Source: Chloroflexi bacterium UBA5189 | GTDB lineage: Bacteria > Chloroflexota > Limnocylindria > Limnocylindrales > CSP1-4 | Direction of reading: 5' to 3' | Length of the DNA: 46,913 nucleotides | Assembly (NCBI GenBank): GCA_002413045.1 | Contig: DHWF01000028.1 | Location: 99,118-146,030 of the forward strand | Shown here: piece after piece, positions 32,011 to 40,067 of the stretch | How positions within the stretch are numbered: position 1 is the first letter of the stretch | How the letters are laid out: the number at the start of each line of letters is the position of its first letter | Notes under the pieces: model-generated | What the model saw: the letters and a program-made list of their open reading frames with translations, nothing else | What the model was told of the DNA's origin: nothing | The model's database searches: none | Translations under genes and position numbers: made by a program

Positions 32011-33913
32011 TATCGGCGCGGTCCTCGGCGGACGGTACCGGCTCGTCGAGCTGCTCGGGCAGGGCGGGATGGCCACCATCTATCGCGCCCGCGACGCCCA
32101 GCTGGAGCGCGACGTCGCGGTCAAGATCCTGCGCCCCGAGTACGGCGCCGACCCGGACTTCAACGAGCGCTTCCGCCACGAGGCCCAGTCGGCGGCGTCG
32201 CTGAACCACCCGAACGTCGTTGGTGTCTACGACTACGGCACGGATCCCGTCGGGCCGTTCATCGTGATGGAGCTCGTCGAGGGCGAGGACCTCGCCACGA
32301 TCATCCGGCGCAGCGGGGCGCTCCCGCCGCGCGCCGCGGCGCGGCTCGTCGCCCAGGCGGCGCGCGCCGTCGCGGCAGCCCACACACGCGGCTTCGTCCA
32401 TCGCGACATCAAGCCCGGAAACATCCTCGTGACCCACGAGGGCCGCGTGAAGGTTGCCGACTTCGGGATTGCGCGGGCGCTCTCCGAATCCGCGTTGACG
32501 CTGCCCGGCACGACCCTTGGCTCGGTCCACTACTTCAGCCCGGAGCAGGCGCGCGGCGAGCTCGCGACGCCGGCGTCGGACATCTACAGCCTCGGCATCG
32601 TCCTGTTCGAGCTGCTGACCGGCAAGCGGCCGTGGACGGGCGACACGGCGGCGGCGATCGCCACGGCCAGGCTCACGGGCGCCGTTCCGAGCCCGGCGGC
32701 CGTCCACGGCGGGATCCCACCGAGCCTCGACGCGATTGCCCGGAAGGCGCTCGCCACGAATCCCGAGGACCGCTTCGCCACGGCGAACGACATGGCCGAC
32801 GCGCTGGAGCGCTATCTCGGCGAAGGGCGGGTCGCAGACGGCCCTCGTGCCCCCAGGGCCGCCGCGGGCGGCGTTGTCGCCGCGGGCGCGGCCGGTGCCG
32901 CGGCGGGTCTCGCTGCCGGTGCCGTCGGCGCGGCCGGCGCTGCCGGTGCGGGCGCCGTTGGTGCCGGTGCAGGCGCCGGGATCGCGGGCGTCGCCCGTCC
33001 GAACCCGGAGGCGCGAATCGCCTATCCCCCGGACGCGTACGCGAATCGCACCGACCTGACGGACGATCCGGACGACGTCGAACCCGGACCCCGGTTCGGA
33101 GGGCCGTGGCTGTGGATCTCCGCCGTGCTCGCGATTGCGATCCTCGCCCTCGCTGCGTTCGTCGTCGTGAAGCTGACCTCGGGGCCCGGTCCATCGGCGG
33201 CGCCCCAGGTCCAGGTGCCCAATTTCGTCGGCATGACGTTCGACCAGGCCACGGCCGCCGCCGCCGCAATCCCACTCCAGGTCAAGCAGGTCGCGTTCGA
33301 ATCGTCCAGCGCGACGGTCGGGACGGTCACCAAGCAGGATCCCGCCGAAGGCGCGACGGTTGCGGCGGGCAGCGTCATCAACCTGACCATGGCGACAAGC
33401 CCGCAGGGCGTCGCCGTCCCCGACCTGCGCGGCCGGGTCGAGCAGGACGCGGTCAACCTGATCGCCGCCGCCGGCCTGACCGTCGGCACCCGGACGGAAG
33501 ACTTCGATCCGTTCATCCCGGCCGGCTCGGTTGTGAGCAACGACCCCGGCCCGAACGAGGTCGTCCTGCCCGGCGCGGCGATCAGCTACGTCGTCTCCAA
33601 GGGCCCCGAGCCCACGCCGACACCCGCACCGACTCCGGTGCCGACCCCCGTCCCGACACCCAAGCCGACGCCCGTCCCGACCCCGGTCCCCACGCCGTCG
33701 AAGCTCACGGTGGGCGAGTACCGGTGCACCCTCCTCGCGATCGCCCAGGCACAGATCCAGAACGACGGGTTCACGCTCGGGTCCGTCTCCGGTCCGAACG
33801 ACCCGTCGTCGCTCGTCGTCGCGCAGGATCCGGCACCGAACACGCAGCAGTCGCCGGGGACCCCGATCAACCTGACCGTCGTGACCGAGCCTGCGCCGAC
33901 CTGCCCCGCCTGA
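32003..33913 (+). CDS. PASTA-domain Ser/Thr protein kinase (PknB type)
   Basis: A 636-residue membrane kinase. The Hanks-type kinase domain (about 11-275) has GQGGMAT (glycine loop), Lys 41 in VAVKIL, HRDIKPGN (Asp 135) and DFG at 153-155. An Ala/Gly-rich linker (about 285-335) leads to one membrane helix (about 368-390) and three PASTA repeats outside (about 403-467, 469-533 and 569-632), the last set off by a Pro/Thr stalk. PASTA domains bind muropeptides or lipid II, so it likely links wall state to phosphorylation. The TTG start overlaps galU by eight bases. Confidence 0.93.
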   Translation: MADIGAVLGGRYRLVELLGQGGMATIYRARDAQLERDVAVKILRPEYGADPDFNERFRHEAQSAASLNHPNVVGVYDYGTDPVGPFIVMELVEGEDLATIIRRSGALPPRAAARLVAQAARAVAAAHTRGFVHRDIKPGNILVTHEGRVKVADFGIARALSESALTLPGTTLGSVHYFSPEQARGELATPASDIYSLGIVLFELLTGKRPWTGDTAAAIATARLTGAVPSPAAVHGGIPPSLDAIARKALATNPEDRFATANDMADALERYLGEGRVADGPRAPRAAAGGVVAAGAAGAAAGLAAGAVGAAGAAGAGAVGAGAGAGIAGVARPNPEARIAYPPDAYANRTDLTDDPDDVEPGPRFGGPWLWISAVLAIAILALAAFVVVKLTSGPGPSAAPQVQVPNFVGMTFDQATAAAAAIPLQVKQVAFESSSATVGTVTKQDPAEGATVAAGSVINLTMATSPQGVAVPDLRGRVEQDAVNLIAAAGLTVGTRTEDFDPFIPAGSVVSNDPGPNEVVLPGAAISYVVSKGPEPTPTPAPTPVPTPVPTPKPTPVPTPVPTPSKLTVGEYRCTLLAIAQAQIQNDGFTLGSVSGPNDPSSLVVAQDPAPNTQQSPGTPINLTVVTEPAPTCPA

Positions 33914-33922
33914 TCGCGCCGG

Positions 33923-33947
33923 ATCCCGCCGGAATCACGGCGGATTT
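33923..33947 (+). terminator. Weak intrinsic terminator candidate after the kinase gene
   Basis: An 8-bp stem with one bulged C (33923-33931 with 33938-33945, loop GAATCA) is followed by only TTT. It lies between convergent genes. Confidence 0.4.
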
Positions 33948-33955
33948 GACCGGCT

Positions 33956-34354
33956 TCAGCGCTCGGCGTCCCCGAACAGGCTGGTCGGCGCCTCGGGCAC
34001 GTCGACGAACACAATCGGCGCCGGCGATACCTCCAGGACGGGCGGCGGCGTCACGGCGAACGTGACCTCCTCGAGCGGGACGAATCCGCGATGGGCGGGG
34101 CCCGGCACCGGCCACGGTCGCGCCGTGTTGGGCGGCGCGTCGACGGCGGCCGGCCGTCCCTGCCAGCAGCCGCGCAGCTCCAGGCCGGTCAGCGGCTGCC
34201 GGCGCCGATCGAGGGCGCAGTAGCCGACGTCGGTCGCGAGGGAGAGCCGGAAGCTCCGGCACGTCGAACAGGTGGTCGACGATCGCCGGCAGACCCAGCA
34301 GCGGGCCGCCTCCGCCTGGAGCGCGCCGCAGTGCGGGCAGTGCCACATGGCCAC
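33956..34354 (-). CDS. Zinc-ribbon protein
   Basis: A 132-residue protein. The first 48 residues carry CPHCGALQ, CWVCRRSS and CSTCRSFR, six cysteines plus one in GYCALD: a rubredoxin-like or double zinc-ribbon fold. The rest is Pro-rich with no clear domain. The GTG start at 34354 is supported by TACCAT ending six bases before it. Function unknown; protein-binding or nucleic-acid-binding are both possible. Confidence 0.78.
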   Translation of the reverse strand: MAMWHCPHCGALQAEAARCWVCRRSSTTCSTCRSFRLSLATDVGYCALDRRRQPLTGLELRGCWQGRPAAVDAPPNTARPWPVPGPAHRGFVPLEEVTFAVTPPPVLEVSPAPIVFVDVPEAPTSLFGDAER

Positions 34355-34360
34355 GTCGCG

Positions 34361-34366
34361 ATGGTA
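34361..34366 (-). promoter_or_regulatory. -10-like hexamer for leaderless zinc-ribbon gene
   Basis: TACCAT on the minus strand, six bases before the GTG at 34354; the flanking bases CTACCATCGCG resemble those at 27012. Confidence 0.55.
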
Positions 34367-34402
34367 GCTGCGCGCCGCCGGCGCGTCCCGTCGCCGGCGA
34401 GG

Positions 34403-35599
34403 CTACTTGACGAAGGTCAGGGTCACCCGGTCGGTCGATTGCCCGTAGAGGTCCGAGGTCACGAGGACGGTTCCGATGCCGCTCCCGACCGCGATCGCGC
34501 CGACGAGCGGCGTGGTGAAGACGGCCCGGCCGTCGGTGTTGGTCACGATCTGGTTGGATATCGGCGCAAGCCCCGGAATCTGGATCGTGAAGAAGGCGCT
34601 CGCGCCGGCGAGCGGGTTGCCGGCCGGATCGTTGACGAGGACCGTGAGCTGGAGCGAGGCCGGGTGCTTCGAGACGGAGATGCGATAGGTCGATGCGGTG
34701 AGCCGGACCACCATCTGGGTGGAGCCCTGGAGCAGGTTCAGGGTCGTCGTGCCGACGTTGCCGGCCGGATCGGTGCCGGTGATCGTGATCACGTTCTTGC
34801 CCGCCGCGAGCGGCAGCCCGAACTGGAATGTGCCGTCCTTGCTATCCGCCGTCGAGCTGATCGACGTGCCGTTGCCCGCGTTCAACGCGACGAGGCTGGT
34901 GCCCGCCTGGGTCTTGCCCTGAACGGTGACCTCCGGCGTGTCGATGGCGGCATTGTTCTTGGGCGACGTGATCGTGATCTTGGGCGGCACGGTGTCCAGG
35001 ATCCAGGTGACGACCGGCGACTGCTCCGACTCCTCGTTGCCGCGGAAGAGGGTCGCCGAGATGTCGTTGCGACCGGCCGTCAGCTTGAACGGGACGGTCA
35101 GCCGGCTCGTGCTGCCGATCGGGACGTCGACGACCGGCGCCGCCTGCAGCCCCGTCAGCGCGACGTAGATGCGCACCTTGGCGGTCTGGTCGCCGAGCGC
35201 CTCCACGGGCACGGACACGCTCAGCTCGATGTCGGCCTGGTTCGTGTATGGCTGATCGGGCGCCGCGATCGTCGGGGCGTTGGTCGGCGGCAGCTCGGTC
35301 GTCGTCGGGACAGGCGTCGCGACGAGCCGGCCGAAGGCGCTGCCGAAACCGGCCCCGAGGGTGGACAGCATCGGCCCGACGCCGCCACTCGCGACGAGGA
35401 ACGCGGCTGCCCCGAGCATGACCACCGCCAGCACGAGCAGGGTTCGCGTGGCGAGGGGCGCGCGTGGGCGTCGAGCATCGAGGCCGCGGTGCTGGCGCAC
35501 CCGGCGTCGGTCGGGGGCCGCCACCTTGACCGGCTGTGGGGAACGGCCGCTCGACGGCGGGCGCGGGCGAACGTGGGAGCTGCCGCGGCGGTTCATCAT
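34403..35599 (-). CDS. Membrane-anchored protein with Ig-like domains
   Basis: A 398-residue protein: basic cytoplasmic N-terminus of about 50 residues, one membrane helix (about 53-72), a Thr/Pro stalk, then three beta-sandwich domains. PPKITITSPKNNAAIDTPEVTVQGKT marks a bacterial Ig-like (Big/glucodextranase-B type) domain in the middle (shown in parts: PPKITITSPK and VTVQGKT), and GNVITITGTDPAGNVG-like text (KNVITITGTDPAGNVG) follows. A likely surface adhesin or envelope scaffold. The two adjacent ATG codons at 35599 leave the start uncertain by one residue. Confidence 0.82.
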   Translation of the reverse strand: MMNRRGSSHVRPRPPSSGRSPQPVKVAAPDRRRVRQHRGLDARRPRAPLATRTLLVLAVVMLGAAAFLVASGGVGPMLSTLGAGFGSAFGRLVATPVPTTTELPPTNAPTIAAPDQPYTNQADIELSVSVPVEALGDQTAKVRIYVALTGLQAAPVVDVPIGSTSRLTVPFKLTAGRNDISATLFRGNEESEQSPVVTWILDTVPPKITITSPKNNAAIDTPEVTVQGKTQAGTSLVALNAGNGTSISSTADSKDGTFQFGLPLAAGKNVITITGTDPAGNVGTTTLNLLQGSTQMVVRLTASTYRISVSKHPASLQLTVLVNDPAGNPLAGASAFFTIQIPGLAPISNQIVTNTDGRAVFTTPLVGAIAVGSGIGTVLVTSDLYGQSTDRVTLTFVK

Positions 35600-35673
35600 C
35601 CGGCGCTATCGTCGCACGCCACGGCGCTCGGACGCTCCGGTGTAGTCTGACGCGAGGCGGCGGGCGGCCTGCC

Positions 35674-36144
35674 GTGGGAGTGGGGGAGTTCGTGCAGCCT
35701 GGGGGTCCAAAGACGGGTCGCGGCGTTCGCGTCTCCGGGCGCCCGCCGTTCGGCATTGGACCGATCGCGCGCGTCTCAACCGTCCCCGGTCCCGGTGGCG
35801 CGGCGGAGCCGGATCGCTCGGTCGAGGCACAGGCCGAACCCTCCAAGCGGCCGTTCGGGTTCACGATCGGCGGGGGCCGTCCGGATCCAGCGCGCACCCG
35901 TGCATTCGGCCTGCCGAACCTGCGCCGGAACGTCTGCCCGCACTTCTACGTGACCGGCTCGCGCGGGGCCCTCCCGATCCACGCGCCACACCTGCTGAAG
36001 GGGATCGTCCGCCAGGACAGCGTCATCTCGCGCTGCCAGCTTCGAGGCGGCGTGCATCTCGAGCAGAGCTATCTGAACGACGTGTGCCTGTCGCCGCGCT
36101 TCAACCAGTGCGTCTTCTACGAGGAAGAGCTGAGCGGGCGTTGA
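35674..36144 (+). CDS. Hypothetical protein with Chloroflexota-type Cys motif
   Basis: A 156-residue protein. The first 90 residues are Gly/Pro/Arg-rich and look disordered. The last 65 hold NVCPHFY, ISRCQLRGG, LNDVCLSPRFNQCVFYEEE. From memory, this C-P...C...CL...C.Y pattern resembles a short domain often found before LysM repeats in Chloroflexota, but here it stands alone. Start is uncertain: GTG codons at 35674, 35680 and 35692 all fit; TAGTCT at 35643-35648 could be the -10. It overlaps folC by TTGA, so it leads the folate operon. Confidence 0.65.
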   Translation: MGVGEFVQPGGPKTGRGVRVSGRPPFGIGPIARVSTVPGPGGAAEPDRSVEAQAEPSKRPFGFTIGGGRPDPARTRAFGLPNLRRNVCPHFYVTGSRGALPIHAPHLLKGIVRQDSVISRCQLRGGVHLEQSYLNDVCLSPRFNQCVFYEEELSGR

Positions 36145-37502
36145 GCCCGACGGCATCCACCGAGTACCACGCCGCCGTTGCGGCCCTGACCGAGCGCGGC
36201 CGCTTCGGGATCCGGCTTGGGCTGGCGCGAACACGGGCCCTCCTGCGGGAATTCGACGATCCGCACCGGCAGCTGCGCGGCGCCCTCGTGGGCGGCACCA
36301 ACGGTAAGGGCAGCGTCCTCGCGCTGGCCGGGAGTGCCCTGCGCGCTGCGGGGATCCGGACCGGGACGACGCCCAAGCCGCATCTGGTGAGCTACCGGGA
36401 GCGGATGGAGATCGACGGCCGGCCGATCGACCCGGTGACGTTCACCCGGCTCGTCCGCGAAGCGCTGGACGCCGCGGCCCGGGTGGAGCGGCGGCACGGC
36501 CCGCCGACCGAGTTCGAGCTCCTGACCGCGATGCTGTTTCGCTGGTTCGCGGAGGAGGGCGTCGCCGTCGCGCTCGTCGAAGTGGGACTCGGGGGCCGGC
36601 TCGACGCAACGCACGCCTGGGACGGCGGTGTCGCCGCGATCACGAACGTCGCCCTCGACCACATGGCCTGGTTGGGCGACACGGTGCCTGCGATCGCCAG
36701 GGAGAAGGCGGCGATCATCATGCGCGGCGACCACGCCGTGACCGGGGCGCAGGGATCGGCGCTGGAGGTCGTCCGGCGGCGGGCTCGGCGCGTCGGCGCA
36801 CCACTTGTTGCGGTTGCCGCGCCGAAGCTGCTCGGCTGGGACCGCGATGGCATCGATGTCGAGATCGGGCGCCTCGGGCCGACGCGGGTCGCGCTCCGCG
36901 GCCGCCACCAGGCGGAGAACGCGGCGGTCGCCGACGCGGTGCTCGATGCACTTGGCGCCGCGGGGATCGCGACGATCGAACCCGCTGCGCGGCGGCGCGG
37001 CTACGCGAACGCGACGTGGCCGGGGCGCCTCGAGCTGATTCGGGTCGGGAATCGGGAGTGTGTGCTGGACGGTGCACACAACCCGGCGGGCGCCGCCGCG
37101 CTGGCCGCGGCCCTCGACGACCTCCGGCCATTCCTCGCCGGCGGCATGGACAGTCCGCCCGCACCCCTGACGCTCGTCCACGGGTCGATGGCCGACAAGG
37201 ACGTCGACGGCATCATCCGGGCGCTGGACGCGTCGGCCGCGCTCGATGGCGCCTCGATCATCGCCACGCAGGTTCCCGGCGAGCGGGCGATGCCCGCGCC
37301 GGAGCTCGCCCGGCGCTGGCGTACGATCCGGCCGGACGTAGCAATCGCTGTGATCGAGGACGTCGGGGAGGCGCTCGATCGCGCGATGCGTGACGCCCGC
37401 GGCCCGGTCGTCGTGGCCGGCTCGCTGTACCTCGTCGGCGAGGCGCGGCGCCGGTGGGTCGACGATCCGGCGGTCCGCGACCCGGAGGTGCCTGGCGCAT
37501 GA
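36141..37502 (+). CDS. folC: Folylpolyglutamate/dihydrofolate synthase
   Basis: A 453-residue Mur-ligase-family enzyme that adds glutamate to dihydropteroate and folates. The ATP-binding P-loop is VGGTNGKGSV near residue 50; LVEVGLGGRLDATHAW and ITNVALDHMAWLGDT are family signatures, and the C-terminal domain holds VLDGAHNPAGAAAL. The TTG start at 36141 is set by the TTGA overlap and the onset of homology. The three genes folC, folP and folB are tightly overlapped. Confidence 0.93.
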   Translation: MSPTASTEYHAAVAALTERGRFGIRLGLARTRALLREFDDPHRQLRGALVGGTNGKGSVLALAGSALRAAGIRTGTTPKPHLVSYRERMEIDGRPIDPVTFTRLVREALDAAARVERRHGPPTEFELLTAMLFRWFAEEGVAVALVEVGLGGRLDATHAWDGGVAAITNVALDHMAWLGDTVPAIAREKAAIIMRGDHAVTGAQGSALEVVRRRARRVGAPLVAVAAPKLLGWDRDGIDVEIGRLGPTRVALRGRHQAENAAVADAVLDALGAAGIATIEPAARRRGYANATWPGRLELIRVGNRECVLDGAHNPAGAAALAAALDDLRPFLAGGMDSPPAPLTLVHGSMADKDVDGIIRALDASAALDGASIIATQVPGERAMPAPELARRWRTIRPDVAIAVIEDVGEALDRAMRDARGPVVVAGSLYLVGEARRRWVDDPAVRDPEVPGA

Positions 37503-38353
37503 GCGAGCTCGGCGAGACGCGGATCGGGCCGCGGACCTTCCGCTGGGGCGAGCGCACCTTCGTGATGGGCATCCTGAACGTGACCCCGGATTCGTTCTCC
37601 GGCGACGGCCTGCTCGCTGCGGAGGACGCCGTTGGCGCCGCCGTTGCCCAGGCCGTCGAGATGGCCGAGGAAGGCGCCGACCTGTTGGACATCGGCGGCG
37701 AATCCAGCCGGCCGGGCCACGCGGGGGTCGACGAGGATGAGGAGCTGCGCCGCACGATCCCGGTCGTCCGTGCCGTCCGCGCGGCGCTGCCGGCGATGCC
37801 GCTCACGATCGACACGACCAAGCCCGGCGTCGCCGCGGCCGCGCTCGATGCGGGTGCCGACGCCATCAACGACATCTGGGGCGTCGGCGAGGACGACGTG
37901 CTCGTGCGGCTCGCGGCGGCCCGCGAGGTTCCACTGATCGTGATGCACAACCGCCCCGAGCCGCGCTACCGCGACCTCGTCGGCGAGGTGATCGACGACC
38001 TGCGCCGGGCCATCGAGCGCGCCGCGCGAGCGGGCGTGCCGCGGGTCAACCTGATCGTCGATCCGGGGATCGGGTTCGGCAAGATGGCGGACCACAACCT
38101 CGAGCTCCTGCGGCGGCTCGGTGAGCTGCGCCTCCTGGGACGGCCGATCCTGCTGGGGACGTCGCGCAAGTCGACGCTCGGCAAAGTGCTGGACCTGCCC
38201 GCGGACGAGCGCCTCGAAGCGACCCTTGCGACGACGGCGCTCGGGATCGCCGGCGGTGTCGATATCGTTCGCGTCCACGACGTGCTGGAGAACGTGCGAG
38301 CCGCCCGGATGGCCGATGCGATCGTCCGCGGCTCGTGGCGCGAGGCAACCTGA
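37499..38353 (+). CDS. folP: Dihydropteroate synthase
   Basis: A 284-residue TIM-barrel enzyme that joins hydroxymethyl-dihydropterin pyrophosphate to p-aminobenzoate; the target of sulfonamides. Signatures are VMGILNVTPDSFSGDG near residue 22, GADLLDIGGESSRPG, IDTTKPGVA, VDPGIGFGK and LLGTSRKST. Its ATG overlaps folC as ATGA. The chemical steps before it (folK) and the starting GTP cyclohydrolase are not in the window. Confidence 0.95.
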   Translation: MSELGETRIGPRTFRWGERTFVMGILNVTPDSFSGDGLLAAEDAVGAAVAQAVEMAEEGADLLDIGGESSRPGHAGVDEDEELRRTIPVVRAVRAALPAMPLTIDTTKPGVAAAALDAGADAINDIWGVGEDDVLVRLAAAREVPLIVMHNRPEPRYRDLVGEVIDDLRRAIERAARAGVPRVNLIVDPGIGFGKMADHNLELLRRLGELRLLGRPILLGTSRKSTLGKVLDLPADERLEATLATTALGIAGGVDIVRVHDVLENVRAARMADAIVRGSWREAT

Positions 38354-38721
38354 TGAGCGATCGGATCGTGCTGGCGGGGATGGTCTTCCAGGCGCGCCAC
38401 GGCGTGCTCGACTGGGAGAAGTCCACCGCGCAGCGGTTCGAAGTGGATGTCGAGCTCGTGCTTGACGTCCAGCCGGCCGGTCTCGACGACGACCTGACGC
38501 GGACCGTCGACTACCGCGCCGTCTACCGGGTCGTCCGCCAGATCGTCGAGTCGACGACGTACAACCTCATCGAGGCCCTGGCCGAGGCGATCGCCCACGA
38601 GATCCTCGCCGAGCAGCCGCTGGTGGACGAGGTCGTCATCCGGGTCCGCAAGCCAGAGGTCCGCCTGGATGGCCCGCTCGACTCCGCCGGCGTCGAGATC
38701 CGGCGCGTCCGGAACCGCTGA
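38353..38721 (+). CDS. folB: Dihydroneopterin aldolase
   Basis: A 122-residue enzyme that releases glycolaldehyde from dihydroneopterin. ARHGVLDWEK corresponds to the family's FYGVHGVLPEE-like opening, and VDYRAVYRVVRQIVES and YNLIEALAEAIA are typical. It starts on TGATG with folP. Its stop abuts the htrA stop with no gap between the convergent genes. Confidence 0.9.
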   Translation: MSDRIVLAGMVFQARHGVLDWEKSTAQRFEVDVELVLDVQPAGLDDDLTRTVDYRAVYRVVRQIVESTTYNLIEALAEAIAHEILAEQPLVDEVVIRVRKPEVRLDGPLDSAGVEIRRVRNR

Positions 38722-40059
38722 CTACAGGTTGCTGGGCCGGGTTCCGAGGGTCACGCTGATCGTCATCTGGGTCGTCCCCCGCAGGACGTCGAGCTTGACG
38801 GTCTGGCCCGGCGCGTAGCCACTGAGCAGCGCGTCGAGCGGATGCTCGGTGTCAACCGGCTGGCCCTCGATCGCAGTGATGATGTCGCCGTCCTTGAGGC
38901 CCGCGGCCGCGGCCGGGCTGTCCGGCGTGATCGCCGGCAGCGGCGCGCCGGCCGCGTCGGTCGACGGACCGATCAGCGCGCCCTGGTCGACCGTCAGGTG
39001 CTTGTCCGCCTTCAGCTTCGCGTCGATCATCTCGTAGCGAATGCCCACGTACGGCCGGGCGAGCGGCTGGCCCGCGAGCGCCTGGGCCATGATCGGCCGG
39101 GCGATGTCGATCGGGATCGCGAAGCCGATGCCGGTCGAGTCGCGCTCGACCGCGGTGTTGATGCCGATGACGGCGCCCGAGGCATCGAGCAGCGGTCCGC
39201 CGCTGTTGCCCGGGTTGATCGCCGCGTCGGTCTGGATCAGGTTCGTGAGGTGGACGGTCGCGCTGATGTCCACCGTGCGGCCGGTCGCCGAGATGATCCC
39301 GGTGGTCACGGTGTTGGTGTACGTCCCCAATGGCGAGCCGATGGCGATCGCCAGCTGGCCGACCTTGATGTCCGCCGACTTGCCGATCGGGGCGGCCGGC
39401 AGGTCCGTTGCATCGACCTTCACGATCGCGAGGTCCGTGAGCGTGTCGATTCCGTAGACCGTGCCGGTGAGGTCGCGGCCGTCCTTGAGCTCGACCGTCA
39501 GCTCGCTCGCGACCTGGTTGTCCGAGGTGAGCACGACGTGGCGGTTGGTCAGGATCCAGCCGGCCTTGTCGTAGATGACGCCGGACCCGACGCCGGTCTC
39601 GGGGACGGTGCCGCCGAGCGGATCCGTGGTCGCCCCCGTGGCGGTGATTCGAACGACGGCCGGGCTGACGTTCGCGGCGGCGCTCACGACGGCCGACGAA
39701 TCGTCGATCGCGACCGGAGCGCCACTGGACGACACGCCCGGGATGCTCGAGCCGGGGCTGCCGGCGTGGCCGATGGCGCCGGTGCCCTCCAGCACGAGGA
39801 CCGTGCCGCCCGAGGCAAGCACGGCCGACAGCAGGGCGGCACCCAGGATCGTGCCCATGCCCACGCCGCCGCGATTCGCACTCCGGACCGGGACGACCGG
39901 ACCGATCGGCATGACGGGCTCGAGGGCCGGCGACGCATCGAGGGGCGGCGACGCCCACGCGGGCCGATGCTCCGGGATCGGCGAGTAGGCGACGGTCTCG
40001 GCCTGCGGTTCGGGTTCCGGTTCCGGGCTGGGCTCGGGAGTGGTCGGCTGGTCGGTCAT
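38722..40059 (-). CDS. HtrA/DegP-type membrane serine protease
   Basis: A 445-residue protease: Pro/Glu-rich cytoplasmic N-terminus, one membrane helix (about 66-90), linker, trypsin-like domain with triad His 174 (TNRHVV), Asp 209 (TLTDLAIVKV) and Ser 286 (GNSGGPL), and one C-terminal PDZ domain (about 350-440). It degrades or senses misfolded proteins outside the membrane. It follows the histidine kinase by eight bases, forming an RR-HK-HtrA operon like mycobacterial mprAB-pepD. Confidence 0.92.
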   Translation of the reverse strand: MTDQPTTPEPSPEPEPEPQAETVAYSPIPEHRPAWASPPLDASPALEPVMPIGPVVPVRSANRGGVGMGTILGAALLSAVLASGGTVLVLEGTGAIGHAGSPGSSIPGVSSSGAPVAIDDSSAVVSAAANVSPAVVRITATGATTDPLGGTVPETGVGSGVIYDKAGWILTNRHVVLTSDNQVASELTVELKDGRDLTGTVYGIDTLTDLAIVKVDATDLPAAPIGKSADIKVGQLAIAIGSPLGTYTNTVTTGIISATGRTVDISATVHLTNLIQTDAAINPGNSGGPLLDASGAVIGINTAVERDSTGIGFAIPIDIARPIMAQALAGQPLARPYVGIRYEMIDAKLKADKHLTVDQGALIGPSTDAAGAPLPAITPDSPAAAAGLKDGDIITAIEGQPVDTEHPLDALLSGYAPGQTVKLDVLRGTTQMTISVTLGTRPSNL

Positions 40060-40067
40060 GCGGTCAT

